A DNA stretch of 64,000 nucleotides from Planctomycetaceae bacterium (GTDB lineage Bacteria > Planctomycetota > Planctomycetia > Pirellulales > Pirellulaceae). The stretch covers positions 1 through 64,000 of the forward strand of contig JACKHM010000002.1 of the NCBI GenBank assembly GCA_020638995.1, given 5' to 3'. The notes under the pieces were generated by a model. That model saw only the letters and a list, made by a program, of their open reading frames with translations. It did not search any database and was not told the origin of the DNA. This document shows, one piece after another, positions 25,508 to 35,064 of this stretch; the stretch's first letter is position 1, and the number at the start of each line of letters is the position of its first letter. Position numbers and translations under genes: made by a program.

Positions 25508-25796
25508 TAGCCATTAGTCCTTGGTCATTGGTCACGAGCCAGACCTCATTGGAGTCTAGCGGGCAACGAGAGACTAGTGACTAGTGACATCGGTTTGCTC
25601 TGCCGCCAAGCGGCTCTCGCACAAGAGTACCCCGCTTAGGGCTGCTCCGATTAAGGCCTGACCCGGTTCACGGCTCCCCCTCGCGAGAGCCGCTTGATGG
25701 CAGCAGCTGACGGATGGACGAACATGTAGTTGTACGGCGCTGCCGGGTTCTCGTCAAAGGGGGCTCGTCGCCAGAACGCCTTGGTGGATTTCGAGT

Positions 25797-26655
25797 TCAG
25801 GCTTTCTGTACTTCGAAGTAGAGCAAAGCGTGATCGGAAAAGGCTGTTGCCCAAGCATCGCGTTTCGCCGCGGTCGTCTCCTGGGGCCAACCGCGCAAAT
25901 CGACCGGGGAGCCACCAAATTGTTTGAACCGCAGATGATCGGTCGCCATGACATAATCGAAGTTGCTCGGATTTAGGCTCGAGCGACTGCCCGGCCAGAT
26001 TGTCACTTGCTCGTTCACCCCACTGGGAACCGACTTCTCAAAGACCGTCATTTTGACGCGGGCGGCAGCCGCTCGCTTCTTCAGGCGTGATAGCTCTTTG
26101 TTGCCGGAGATGCCTTTATTGATATAGGTCATATTCTGCCCCATAGTGTTCAGGTTACCAAGGAACATGTAATTCGCGCTACCTCCAGCAGCCTTATCCA
26201 ACTACTTTCCGAAAGTCCAATGTAAGCTGGAGCATGTCGTCGCGCAACTCGAATCCTTTAGGATTTTGCATGCTCTTTTGGGTGTAAGAAGACCATCGTG
26301 TAGTGCTTGCATGCAACTGTCAAAGTCACCCGTACGCCGGGCCGTAGCGTCGCTTGCCCAGACTGAAACTCCCATATTTGTGTTACGAACACAGAGACTC
26401 CTTGTCTTAATCCCGACGAGGATCTCCTGTGCTTGTGGACCTTCTGTGATGTGAAACTGGTATCCCGGCATCGCATCGACCACGGGTTGGAATACGACCG
26501 AGCTGCGCACCTTGTAGATCACAACGACGTCGGCCTTCTGCGCGGCAATAAGATCAATAATCGGCTGGATCGGCTATTGGGGGGCCATTTGGGCGAACAA
26601 CTCCAAAATGTTCGACGTTCCAAGAAGCTACAGAAAATGCCTGTGCATAAAGCTA
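25797..26655 (-). pseudogene. Multiply frameshifted endonuclease/exonuclease/phosphatase-family gene
   Basis: One protein is recoverable only by joining several frames. The order is FSVASWNVEHFG (the family's N-terminal motif), then PIIDLIAAQKADVVVIYKVR to LVGIKT, then SVFVTQIWEFQSGQATLRPG and TVACKHYTMVFLHPK, then PKGFELRDDMLQLTLDFRKV, then DKAAGGSANYMFLGNLNT to the C-terminal DHALLYFEV. At least four frame changes are needed. NLNT and the final DHALL replace the usual GDxN and SDH motifs almost unchanged. The fragments are well conserved, so decay is recent. Just downstream, 25642-25796 encodes another coding-like stretch (FWRRAPFDENPAAPYNYMF) of unknown origin. Confidence 0.8.
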
Positions 26656-26766
26656 CCCAGCGAAGAGATCAAGAATCCGCCCAAAGTGTCCCTACATCGA
26701 CGGTCGAGTGGAATGCGATTGGGCGCTAAGTGCATACAAGCCGTGCGGCTTAATTGCTCTTAGCTC

Positions 26767-27378
26767 TTAGCTTTGTAGCTGGAGCCGCGCTTGTTCGTAG
26801 CTTTTCTGTAAAGCCTTCTCAAAGTCAGGAACGGTGTAGATCTTGCCGGTGGCTTTGTCGTAGTCTTCTACTTGGCGAGCCTTGCCGGATCGTCCTTTCG
26901 GGAGAAAGTCTTCTAGATCTGGAACGCCCGGTGGCGTCTTCTGCTTGGCATATCGAGCGGCATCGGGAAGTTTGACAAGATCCGCTAACAAACGCTCTCC
27001 ACCTGGCTCCTGTACGATGCGATCGAGCCGATCGTAAATAAGAGTGTCGCTGGAGACTTGTCTCATAAATTTGATTCCCCTGGTGCTGCGAAGAATACGA
27101 ATCAGGGGATCGTTTGTCGGAAGTAACCGCTTGAACAAATCGTTTCGATCCCCAACCTTCCAACCTGCGTCTTCAAGCTTCAGGAAGAGTTCGCTCACTT
27201 CGCTTTGGGAAATGACATCGCCAGGTCGAAGCTGGGTTTGAGCGCCAAAGTGTTGGTCGACAATCCGTTGCACCTCGTTGTACACCGGGAATGTTGAAGG
27301 TTCCGCAGCAACGAGACCACCGCAAAAAAATACGAAGGCCGGCAGTAAGCGTAGGCAAGCGTCTCGTCTCAAACGCAT
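26767..27378 (-). CDS. Secreted hypothetical protein
   Basis: A 203-aa protein with a signal peptide (MRLRRDACLRLLPAFVFFCGGLVAA). The mature part is helical and charged: FPVYNEVQRIVDQHFG, GDVISQSEVSELFLKLEDAG, and a lysine-rich end KIYTVPDFEKALQKSYEQAR. No cysteines are in the mature part. The start 15 codons inside the longest frame is chosen because it begins the signal peptide. No family is recognised. It stands alone between a pseudogene and a divergent zinc-ribbon gene. Confidence 0.68.
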   Translation of the reverse strand: MRLRRDACLRLLPAFVFFCGGLVAAEPSTFPVYNEVQRIVDQHFGAQTQLRPGDVISQSEVSELFLKLEDAGWKVGDRNDLFKRLLPTNDPLIRILRSTRGIKFMRQVSSDTLIYDRLDRIVQEPGGERLLADLVKLPDAARYAKQKTPPGVPDLEDFLPKGRSGKARQVEDYDKATGKIYTVPDFEKALQKSYEQARLQLQS

Positions 27379-27673
27379 CGTTCCATCCCCAAAAGGCAAC
27401 TTTTCCCAGACGGTCGACTTCACTAACGGAGCTCTAAAAACAAGTTCGACCTGCGCACGACTGCGTCTGTATTCAAAGTTGAAGAACCGAAAATCGTCAT
27501 AACGTATTTAAGAGTAATACGTTAGAGGTTTGTCGGTCGGCTCCGGATAGGTGGTTGTTGAGCTCCAGTCGCAAGCCCAGACAAGAAATTCTTGCAATTT
27601 GGAAATCGATTCTTTAGATTGGCGAACTCAGGAAGTGTTCTCTTCCGTGGGTCGCGGTGTAGGAGATACCGAG

Positions 27674-27892
27674 ATGTCTGCCACTTTTTTTGCACAAGAA
27701 TGTCCGTCTTGCGGTCGCCACCTCCAAGTTCGAATCGAATATTTGGGGCGTGCCGTTGCGTGTCAGCATTGCCAACGGCAATTTGAAGCCATGCTGACGC
27801 CTCCGCAAAGCGATTCGAGCGAGGATCTCTTGAATCGTGCCAACCAGTTGTTGGCAACGGTCGAAACGGTGACGCGTTCGATTCCTCGCTGA
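27674..27892 (+). CDS. Small zinc-ribbon protein (72 aa)
   Basis: The N-terminal 40 residues hold a zinc ribbon, CPSCGRHL then ACQHCQRQF, of the kind found at the start of many planctomycete regulatory proteins. A helix (SEDLLNRANQLLATVETVTR) follows. The start MSATFFAQECPSCG has GGAG about 8 bp upstream; the longer frame starts without a site and has unnatural composition. It converges with aroA. Probably a nucleic-acid- or protein-binding adaptor; function unknown. Confidence 0.72.
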   Translation: MSATFFAQECPSCGRHLQVRIEYLGRAVACQHCQRQFEAMLTPPQSDSSEDLLNRANQLLATVETVTRSIPR

Positions 27893-27909
27893 ACCAGAGA
27901 GTCGCTGAT

Positions 27910-29181
27910 TCAGTCGTTAAGCGAACTCAGGTCCTCGAAGAACTTTGGATAAGTCTTTCGGGTACAGCCGGGGTCCTTAATTACGATACCCGGCGATCGT
28001 AGTCCCGCGATTGCGAAACTCATCGCCATTCGATGGTCGTTGTAGGTTTCGAGCGTCGCGCGATTTAGTGGTTGAGGAGTGATTTTCATGCCGTCTTGGA
28101 ATTCTTCGACCGAGGCACCCAGTTTTCGGAGTTCGCGTGCGAGATCTCCGACCCGATCCGTCTCTTTGTGACGAATGTGAGCGACACCCGTGATCGTCGT
28201 GGGGCCATTAGCAAAAATCGCCACGACGGCGAGAGTTTGTGCGGTGTCGCTGATCGCGTTCATGTCGACGGCGATGCCATGCAGCGAGTTGCCTTTGACG
28301 GTGATGTGGTCGTCTCCATAGATAACCTCACATCCCATCCGTGCCAAGCATTCACAAAATGCGACATCACCTTGTAGCGAGTTTCGATGGAGTCCCTTGA
28401 CGGTTACCGAGCCTCCCGTCACGGCTGCCGCTGCCCAAAAATAACTTGCGGCCGACGCGTCAGGCTCGATGGCAAAGTTGCAACCTTGATAGTGCGCGTT
28501 CGGAATCAGAAATCGATTTAGCTGGCCCGACTCAACATCAATCCCGAACGCCGACATTACACCGAGCGTCATGGTGACATACGGCTTCGAGACAAGTTCG
28601 CCCTCAACCTCCACGACTACCGGTTGCTCGGCATAGGGAGCTGCCATCAGCAGGCCGCTTAGGAACTGGCTGGAAATGTTGCCTCGAATCTTCGACGTTC
28701 CACCACGTAAACCATTCGCCGAGATAATGACCGGTGGGCATCCATTCGACGCTTCGCTTACCGCTCGCCCACCAATTTGTTCCAAAGCTGCAAGCAGGTC
28801 TCCGATCGGACGCTCTCGCATACGCGCGATGCCATCGAGTCGGAAGCTACCTCGACAAGCGGCAAGCATGGCGGTTAGAAAGCGTATGGTCGTGCCACTG
28901 TTTTCGACATTTAAATCAGCACGACTTTTCGGTAGCACTCCTCCGCATCCGACGACTTGGATCACCGACTTCGCAAGGTCATGTGTGACATCGAGCCCCA
29001 ACCGTTGAAGAGCTGCGACCATCACGCCGGTGTCTTCGCTGTCCAAAGCCCCAGAAAGATGCGAGTTTCCATCGGCGAGTGCAGCGCAGATTAGGGCTCG
29101 ATTGGTGATGCTCTTCGATCCAGGCGGACGAATCGACCCGTTGAGAGGGCCTGTTGGTTGGATTTCTATCTGCTCAGACAC
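27910..29181 (-). CDS. aroA: 3-phosphoshikimate 1-carboxyvinyltransferase (EPSP synthase)
   Basis: Shikimate-pathway enzyme joining PEP to shikimate-3-phosphate. The 423-aa protein has PPGSKSITNRALICAALADG at the N-terminus, LNVENSGTTIRFL, ARMRERPIGDLL, KIRGNISSQFLSGLLMAAP, the RHKETDRV motif and YNDHRMAMSFAIAG near the C-terminus, all diagnostic. G is followed by T in the NSGTTIRF segment; glyphosate-class assignment was not attempted. It lies 62 bp downstream of a PQQ-type propeller gene on the same strand and may be co-transcribed with it. Confidence 0.97.
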   Translation of the reverse strand: MSEQIEIQPTGPLNGSIRPPGSKSITNRALICAALADGNSHLSGALDSEDTGVMVAALQRLGLDVTHDLAKSVIQVVGCGGVLPKSRADLNVENSGTTIRFLTAMLAACRGSFRLDGIARMRERPIGDLLAALEQIGGRAVSEASNGCPPVIISANGLRGGTSKIRGNISSQFLSGLLMAAPYAEQPVVVEVEGELVSKPYVTMTLGVMSAFGIDVESGQLNRFLIPNAHYQGCNFAIEPDASAASYFWAAAAVTGGSVTVKGLHRNSLQGDVAFCECLARMGCEVIYGDDHITVKGNSLHGIAVDMNAISDTAQTLAVVAIFANGPTTITGVAHIRHKETDRVGDLARELRKLGASVEEFQDGMKITPQPLNRATLETYNDHRMAMSFAIAGLRSPGIVIKDPGCTRKTYPKFFEDLSSLND

Positions 29182-29243
29182 TTCGCGTGAGTGCTCTATA
29201 TCGGTTGCCTTGATTCGACGCAGAACGTATCACCAACAGCGAA

Positions 29244-30452
29244 CTACGAACCGCTGGCAATTTTCCACAGGAAGTGGTCGCTGCGAACGTACAATGCTCC
29301 GCCTGAGATCGCTGGCGAACCTTTGATCTCTTCGCTGAACTCATTGGAGCCGATGACTTCGCCCTTCTCGCCAAGTTGTATGACCTTAGCGGCGCCATCG
29401 CTATTAATGCAGTACATTCGGTCCCTTGCTACAACCGGAGTTGACCAGAACTTACCGCCGACGCGAAGCTGCCACAAACGCTTCCCTGTCGCGACGTCAC
29501 CACATGCGAGGACGCCGGAACTGTTCATCGTGTAGACACGGTCGCCGACCACGATTGGGCTTGCCGGGCTCGGGCTCAATTGGCTGGAATCCCAGGCCAG
29601 CGAAGGAACAGTTGCGTCTGGTGCCAGTTTCAATACCGTGAGGCCATTTGCTGGTATAAAGATATGGTCTTCGTTTACGGCGACCGAAGGCGTTGTCGAA
29701 CACGGCACTTCGTATCGCCAAAGTTCTTCGCCCGTCAGGGAATCATGTGCAGTGAGTCCTGAAGCACTTTGCAGCAAAACTACGCGACCGCCATCACGAT
29801 TGCCAGGCAACGCGATCGGCGACACCCAATTGGCTCGGCGCTCGCGTTCAATTCGCCAGCGAGTCTCGCCCGTTGCGACATCGACTCCGGCGGCAAACGA
29901 GTCTCCTTGGTTTTCAACCTGGACAACAACGGTTTCGCCAACAACAACCGGTGACGACGCCATGCCGATATCGTTTCCTGCTTTTGGATAGTCGAACGCC
30001 AGCCCTCGATACCAAAGCAAATTGCCATCGAGATCCAGGCAGGCAAGATCGTTGGACGAGTAGAAGGCAAAGATTCGCTCGCCATCGCTTGCCGGTGTCG
30101 GAGCCGCAACGGCGCTGAATGGATGGGTCAAGGTGCGCCCAGTGGCCCAAAACTCTCGATGCCACAATCTCTCGCCACGTGCGTTGTCAAAACACAGTAC
30201 GTGCAGGCGGTCTTGTTTGACACCGCTTGAGCATGTCACGTAAGTTCGCCCATCGACGACGATCGGCCCCGAAGCACCACGCCCAGGCAAATCGGCCTTC
30301 CAGGCGATATTGCTTGTCTCGCTCCACGAATCGGGTGGGGCGACATCCGGCGACACACTCGCGCCGTTCACGCCGCGAAACTGAAGCCAGTCCGCCCCAC
30401 ACAGAAACACGACTGACATGGCAGCCACAATGCAGGTTGCGGAACGCGGCAT
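29244..30452 (-). CDS. Secreted PQQ-type beta-propeller protein
   Basis: A 402-aa protein with a signal peptide (MPRSATCIVAAMSVVFLCGA). It has repeated PQQ-like blades: DWLQFRGVNGASVSP, NIAWKADLPGRGASGPIVV, RLWHREFWATG, GNLLWYRGLAFDYP, GEELWRYEVP and KRLWQLRVGGKFWSTPVV. Many such planctomycete proteins are annotated as PQQ-binding or BamB-like, but whether cofactor is bound is unknown. The start 13 codons inside the frame has GGAAAGAG upstream and begins the signal peptide. It follows the HEAT-like gene by 54 bp. Confidence 0.86.
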   Translation of the reverse strand: MPRSATCIVAAMSVVFLCGADWLQFRGVNGASVSPDVAPPDSWSETSNIAWKADLPGRGASGPIVVDGRTYVTCSSGVKQDRLHVLCFDNARGERLWHREFWATGRTLTHPFSAVAAPTPASDGERIFAFYSSNDLACLDLDGNLLWYRGLAFDYPKAGNDIGMASSPVVVGETVVVQVENQGDSFAAGVDVATGETRWRIERERRANWVSPIALPGNRDGGRVVLLQSASGLTAHDSLTGEELWRYEVPCSTTPSVAVNEDHIFIPANGLTVLKLAPDATVPSLAWDSSQLSPSPASPIVVGDRVYTMNSSGVLACGDVATGKRLWQLRVGGKFWSTPVVARDRMYCINSDGAAKVIQLGEKGEVIGSNEFSEEIKGSPAISGGALYVRSDHFLWKIASGS

Positions 30453-30506
30453 TTGAGCTCTTTCCCTATTGATCGAAGATGTTTGCAACATGTTTTCGTC
30501 CGTTAA

Positions 30507-31679
30507 TTAATTCTTAGCCAGAACGGCGGTGCCTAACGAATCACAAACTCGCAACTGGAACTGCCAGCGCTGAGCCCATGATTCTTCTTGCTCGTTTTGA
30601 CAGACTTTGACGAGGATTTCATTCTTGCCTTGTTTCAGACGCCCTTGCGCGACGTATTGATCGACTTCCATCCCGGCGTGATAAACCTGGTTTGCAGTCA
30701 ACAGTTCACCATTCAACCAGATCTTGTTCGCGTTGATGCAGCCCATACGAATTTCAACATCACGCGCCTGCTCGCTCTCAAAGATCGCAACGGCATATCC
30801 AATCGCGCCCTTGTGCTCATTGGTCAATCTGTAATCGTTGCCATCCTTAGGACGCTCGAAGATCTGATTCAGGTCGACGATTCCGAATTCGTCAGTTGTC
30901 CGATGTGGTTTCCATTGAACTTGCCCTACCTTTCCTTCGTAAGACGCCGCGAGATCAATCTCCTTTTCGGGTGGATAGGCGACATCGAACGCTCGCATGC
31001 CGGTGTTGTCGAACGGTCCAATAAGGTGCCAGTCCAAGACGAAACCCATGTGACGCGGCACGTCGACTTGTTGCTCAAACTCGCGAAGCTTCTTCGTTAC
31101 TTCCTTGATCTGATCCAACTCGCGTGTAGCAGCGAACGCCTCGGCATAGATCCGTGCCGCTTCATCCTTTTCGCCGGCCTGTTCGGCAGCGGCGGCGCTC
31201 TTCAACGCCAAAGCCACTGCATCTCGCCGCAATTCAAGACTGGGATCGTTCAACAATCCTGGAATCAACCGTTCTTCGGCCGAAGCGTCGACGCTGGCAA
31301 TGAGTTCGTAAGCTAAGCGTCGAGCGCGCGGAGACTGACGCGTGTCAGCGAGAAATCCTTCGAGGGCGTCAATTGGTAGCTTGCCACCGTTTCTGACTTC
31401 GCGCTGTGCGACAGCTTCGATTGCCGCACGGAACCAGTTTTCGCCTAGCCGGCCAGAACCCTTCATGCCGGCGAGGATTTCCGGTAGTTGTTGGGCGTCC
31501 GCTTCGGAAAGCCTCTGCCATGCCTTTGACGCCTCTGCATGTCCTTCACCTTTGGGACCAACGGCGCGAAGGACGGCTGAAAACAATTCAACATCGACTT
31601 GTTCAGCCAAGCTCGGCGGCAAATACGAGATTGCAAGTAGTCCGGCAGCGGCTGCTGCGATGATTCTGCGGTGTGTCAT
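30507..31679 (-). CDS. Secreted HEAT-like protein with a C-terminal sugar-binding-like domain
   Basis: A 390-aa protein. After a signal peptide (MTHRRIIAAAAAGLLAISYLPPSLA) come helical repeats (LSEADAQQLPEILAGMKGSG, RLIPGLLNDPSLELRRDAVALALK). The C-terminal 170 residues are beta-rich: FVLDWHLIGPFDNTGM, then VEIRMGCINANKIWLNGELL and KQGKNEILVKVCQNEQEES, the pattern of a galactose-binding-like jelly roll. The start at the second methionine cluster is set by the signal peptide. Probably the first gene of a run with the propeller gene and aroA. Confidence 0.8.
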   Translation of the reverse strand: MTHRRIIAAAAAGLLAISYLPPSLAEQVDVELFSAVLRAVGPKGEGHAEASKAWQRLSEADAQQLPEILAGMKGSGRLGENWFRAAIEAVAQREVRNGGKLPIDALEGFLADTRQSPRARRLAYELIASVDASAEERLIPGLLNDPSLELRRDAVALALKSAAAAEQAGEKDEAARIYAEAFAATRELDQIKEVTKKLREFEQQVDVPRHMGFVLDWHLIGPFDNTGMRAFDVAYPPEKEIDLAASYEGKVGQVQWKPHRTTDEFGIVDLNQIFERPKDGNDYRLTNEHKGAIGYAVAIFESEQARDVEIRMGCINANKIWLNGELLTANQVYHAGMEVDQYVAQGRLKQGKNEILVKVCQNEQEESWAQRWQFQLRVCDSLGTAVLAKN

Positions 31680-31881
31680 GAACTTTCTGGCGGCAAATGG
31701 TGAGAGATTTGTGAAAGTCAGTTGCGGCATTGTAGTCAAACTAGGATCGGTTGCAAAACCACCTATCGCCGCTTACACGGGCAGCTTGCGTCGCAACAGC
31801 TCTTTGTTCACGCTATACTCATCGGACTCCAAACTCCGTGACCTGGGCGTGATGGTTCCGCTTTCGACGTGGTGATTCCTC

Positions 31882-33285
31882 ATGCAGAATTGTTATACGG
31901 GCTTTTCAAAATCGACCGTAGTAAGTCGCCGCCTTCTTTTGCACGCCGGTGGTCTGAGTTTGTTTGGGTTAAGATTACCACAACTCTTAGCGGCTGAAGA
32001 GCGTCAGACACAAGACTTGAGTTTTGGTCGAGCCAAGTCTTGCATTTTGCTGTTCATGTGGGGTGGCCCAGCGCACCAAGACACTTGGGACTTGAAGCCG
32101 GAGGCTCCGGTTGAAGTCCGTGGTGAGTTCGCGCCCATCGCAACAAAAGTTCCAGGTATCCAAATCTGTGAACATTTTCCGGAACTCGCCAAGCGGACCG
32201 ACCAACTGGCGATTGTGCGGTCGATGACTCACACCGATGTGAATCACACGTCGGGCACTCACTATATGCTTACCGGCGAGCCTCCACCCGCGAACACGGA
32301 TGTCCGTGTGCAGTGGCCGCACGTGGGTTCCGTACTTGCGGGACTTGGGCGGGGCCGCGGCGCGTTACCTCCATTTGTTTCCATGCGTCCCGAACTCGAA
32401 AATGACGTTCCGAGGTTCGTCGAGCAAAGTCAGGGGCAGTTCGCTGGATGGCTAGGCAGCGTCTTCGATCCGCTGACGATCGATCACGATCCCAGTCGCG
32501 ACGACTACCGTGTTGCTGATCTCACATTACAACCGGAGATCTCTGTCCGACGCTTACTCGCACGAAACGAGCTTCGCACCTCGTTGAACGAACAACTTGT
32601 TCAGCACCATGCCGCCTTCGATGCAGCCGACGCAAACAGCCGTCGGGCCATTGAGTTGCTGACATCGGCCGGCGAGCAAAGCGGTGCGTTCAATCTCGAC
32701 GAAGAGTCGCAAATGGTGCGCGAACGATATGGCTTGAATCCACATGGCCAGTCCGTTCTCCAGGCGAGGCGGCTTGTCGAGCGGGGTGTGCCGTTGGTGA
32801 CAGTCTACTGGCCAAGCGACGGAATAAAGAACGTCAGCGTCTACTGGGATACGCACAGCCGCAACTTCATTGATCTCAAGGAGCGATTGATGCCGGTCGC
32901 AGATCAAGCGTTTTCCGCTTTGCTTGACGATCTGTCACAGCGTGGGATGCTCGATGAAACGATTGTCGTGTGGACCGGCGAGTTTGGCCGCACTCCGAAG
33001 GTAGGCCAGAGAAACAGCGATGCCGGTGCCGGCAAAGATGGGCGCGACCATTGGCCCGGCTGTTTTAGTACGGTCTTGGCGGGCGGTGGGATTCGCGGTG
33101 GGATTACATACGGTAAGTCCGATCGTCAGGCCGCATTCCCGGCGGCGGACCCGGTTGCACCCCGCGATTTGATCGCCACCGTCTATCACGCGTTGGGCGT
33201 TCCCGCAGCGCAGACTCTGAACGACACCGGCGGCAGGCCGCATTTCGTTCGACCTGGCACTGCAATTCGTGATCTCTTGGCCTGA
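31882..33285 (+). CDS. DUF1501 protein, Tat-exported
   Basis: A 467-aa protein of the sulfatase-like DUF1501 family, very common in planctomycetes and usually paired with a DUF1549/DUF1553 gene. The N-terminus SRRLLLHAGGLSLFG is Tat-like. Family landmarks are SCILLFMWGGPAHQDTWDLKPEAP, QLAIVRSMTHTDVNHTSGTHYMLTG, VPLVTVYWPSD, TIVVWTGEFGRTPK and GRDHWPGCFSTVLAGGGIRGG. Here no DUF1549/1553 partner is adjacent, unlike the second DUF1501 gene at 46.7 kb. The role is unknown; export and a metal-dependent hydrolase fold are inferred from the family. Confidence 0.93.
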   Translation: MQNCYTGFSKSTVVSRRLLLHAGGLSLFGLRLPQLLAAEERQTQDLSFGRAKSCILLFMWGGPAHQDTWDLKPEAPVEVRGEFAPIATKVPGIQICEHFPELAKRTDQLAIVRSMTHTDVNHTSGTHYMLTGEPPPANTDVRVQWPHVGSVLAGLGRGRGALPPFVSMRPELENDVPRFVEQSQGQFAGWLGSVFDPLTIDHDPSRDDYRVADLTLQPEISVRRLLARNELRTSLNEQLVQHHAAFDAADANSRRAIELLTSAGEQSGAFNLDEESQMVRERYGLNPHGQSVLQARRLVERGVPLVTVYWPSDGIKNVSVYWDTHSRNFIDLKERLMPVADQAFSALLDDLSQRGMLDETIVVWTGEFGRTPKVGQRNSDAGAGKDGRDHWPGCFSTVLAGGGIRGGITYGKSDRQAAFPAADPVAPRDLIATVYHALGVPAAQTLNDTGGRPHFVRPGTAIRDLLA

Positions 33286-33447
33286 CGTCATGACACGAAT
33301 CGGGAATTGCTTCGAGTGATCGACCGCTTCCAAGATCGATCGTGTTCCGCAGTGTCATCCGTGGTCGATTGTTAGTTTGCACCGACTGACGATTGCGTTA
33401 GACTGAGCGGACCTTTCTGAAAGCTCTTATCAATATGGGTGGTTGGC

Positions 33448-35049
33448 ATGGAACGAATTACATTTCGCTGCTCGAATTGCAGCAAGGCGTTAGCGATTGA
33501 CGCACGGCACGCAGGAAAGCAAGTTGCCTGTCCCGGATGCAGCACCCAGCTAACGATTCCCAACGAGTCGGCAACGGCTCCGATCGAGGCAACTTCTCCA
33601 ACCGAAGAGACGCCACCTGCCGTTCCGAAAAACCCGTTTGCCGTTGATACCTCCGAACAGGCCGCGCCCCCGCCGAATCCTTCTCCGTACGCAAGCAGCA
33701 TGCCCGCGTATGACAATCGAAATGCTCAGGACCAAAACGCTGTTCCGTCGAGACCGGCGAGTAGCACTTCCATGGGAAAGTCGCTCGCGGGACTTGCCGT
33801 CGCTACGATCGTGGCTGGAGTTTTTTCAGCGATTTGGTTGGCCGTTGTTGCTTTCTCGGGATACGAACTGGGCATATTGGCATGGGGGATGGGAGGAGCA
33901 GTTGGCTTTGTGGCTGGTGCCATCGGTCGCAATCCATCCACCGTCTACTGTGGAATCACTGCCGCGATTGGAGTGATGAGCGTCCTCGCGGCAAAAGGCA
34001 TCATGGTTGCGGTCCTCATGGCGATGAGTTGGGGCGCGAATTTTGTGATGGAATTGGCCGACCTATCGCCTGAGCAGCAAAAGTTCCAAGCTGTTATGAC
34101 TGACCAGATGTTGATCAACGGCGAATTTCAAGGGATGGAGAAGCAATACGCCGAAGCGTACGTGCGCTCCTATTTCTCGGGCGGCGACGTTTACGAAGCC
34201 ATGACCGACGAGATGTACGCGGTGTGCGATCAGGTCGACGAGAAGGCTCAAGCACAATTACTGTTGATGAGTGAGCCTGCGAAGGAAGAAATGTGTGTTG
34301 CGGCCCGTGAAAGGCATCCTGAGTGGATTGAGGATAACAACCACTACCTTGCAATGCTGGACCAAATGCGTAATGAGGAGGGCGCGCTAAGCCCTGAATT
34401 GGCGTCGCACGCAAAGTACGAAACAGCGACTATGGACAACGATTGGGACGATGAATATTACGAATCTGTAGAAGCCGAGGAAGTGGCGAGGCGACAAAGC
34501 GACCTACGCGTCTTGGCTGCGGCACGTGTTAATGCGATGGACGTACCGCAACGCGATCAACTCGTTCGCGATTCGCTCCAGCGTCATCCAAGTTGGAATC
34601 CGTTTCCGGACGCTCACAATGCGATGCTGGAAAAGATGAACGGCGAAGGAGTGTTTTCAGGGCCCCTGGCGGAACATGCCCAGGCGACCATCGAATTCGA
34701 GATGACCGACGGCTATCCAGACTACTTCGAGGAGACATCCGAAGAAGAATTAGCGACGCGCGATGAGCAATTAACCAAGTTGGTCAATGAACGACTCGTA
34801 ACACTTGACGCCAGCGCACGTCAGTCGTTGGTCGCGGATGCGGAATCTCGATATCCCGACTGGTATCGCGAATCGATGTCGGCGGATGAAGCTCAGCAAG
34901 AGCTTCAGGACGCGATGGATGAGATCGGGACGGACGGTTCTTTACAGGGGAACCTACTCGCGGTCTTCAGTTTTATGGACCTGCTGTGGCTGTTTCTCTG
35001 CGCGACAACTGCTTACGGCACAGCTCATAAGTATGGGGTGAGCGCCTAA
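33448..35049 (+). CDS. Zinc-ribbon membrane protein with three internal repeats
   Basis: A 533-aa protein of unknown function. Residues 1-37 form a zinc ribbon (FRCSNCSKAL, ACPGCSTQL), followed by a Pro/Ser-rich linker. Hydrophobic segments lie at about 112-137, 142-162 and 166-197, and one more at the end (505-525). Between them is a large acidic helical domain with three related units whose cores are ERHPEWIEDNN, QRHPSWNPFPD and SRYPDWYRESM at about 289, 379 and 468. Each is followed by L-x-x-M and an acidic turn. The ATG is preferred over a GTG three codons earlier. The gene converges with a sulfatase gene 15 bp away. Confidence 0.75.
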   Translation: MERITFRCSNCSKALAIDARHAGKQVACPGCSTQLTIPNESATAPIEATSPTEETPPAVPKNPFAVDTSEQAAPPPNPSPYASSMPAYDNRNAQDQNAVPSRPASSTSMGKSLAGLAVATIVAGVFSAIWLAVVAFSGYELGILAWGMGGAVGFVAGAIGRNPSTVYCGITAAIGVMSVLAAKGIMVAVLMAMSWGANFVMELADLSPEQQKFQAVMTDQMLINGEFQGMEKQYAEAYVRSYFSGGDVYEAMTDEMYAVCDQVDEKAQAQLLLMSEPAKEEMCVAARERHPEWIEDNNHYLAMLDQMRNEEGALSPELASHAKYETATMDNDWDDEYYESVEAEEVARRQSDLRVLAAARVNAMDVPQRDQLVRDSLQRHPSWNPFPDAHNAMLEKMNGEGVFSGPLAEHAQATIEFEMTDGYPDYFEETSEEELATRDEQLTKLVNERLVTLDASARQSLVADAESRYPDWYRESMSADEAQQELQDAMDEIGTDGSLQGNLLAVFSFMDLLWLFLCATTAYGTAHKYGVSA

Positions 35050-35064
35050 GCAATCGCTCCTTTG

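Noticed and set aside
25508..25600. Short repeated words (TTGGTCATTGGTCA, ACTAGTGACTAGTGAC) upstream of dnaX
   Set aside because: Too short and low in complexity; no larger unit or function can be supported.
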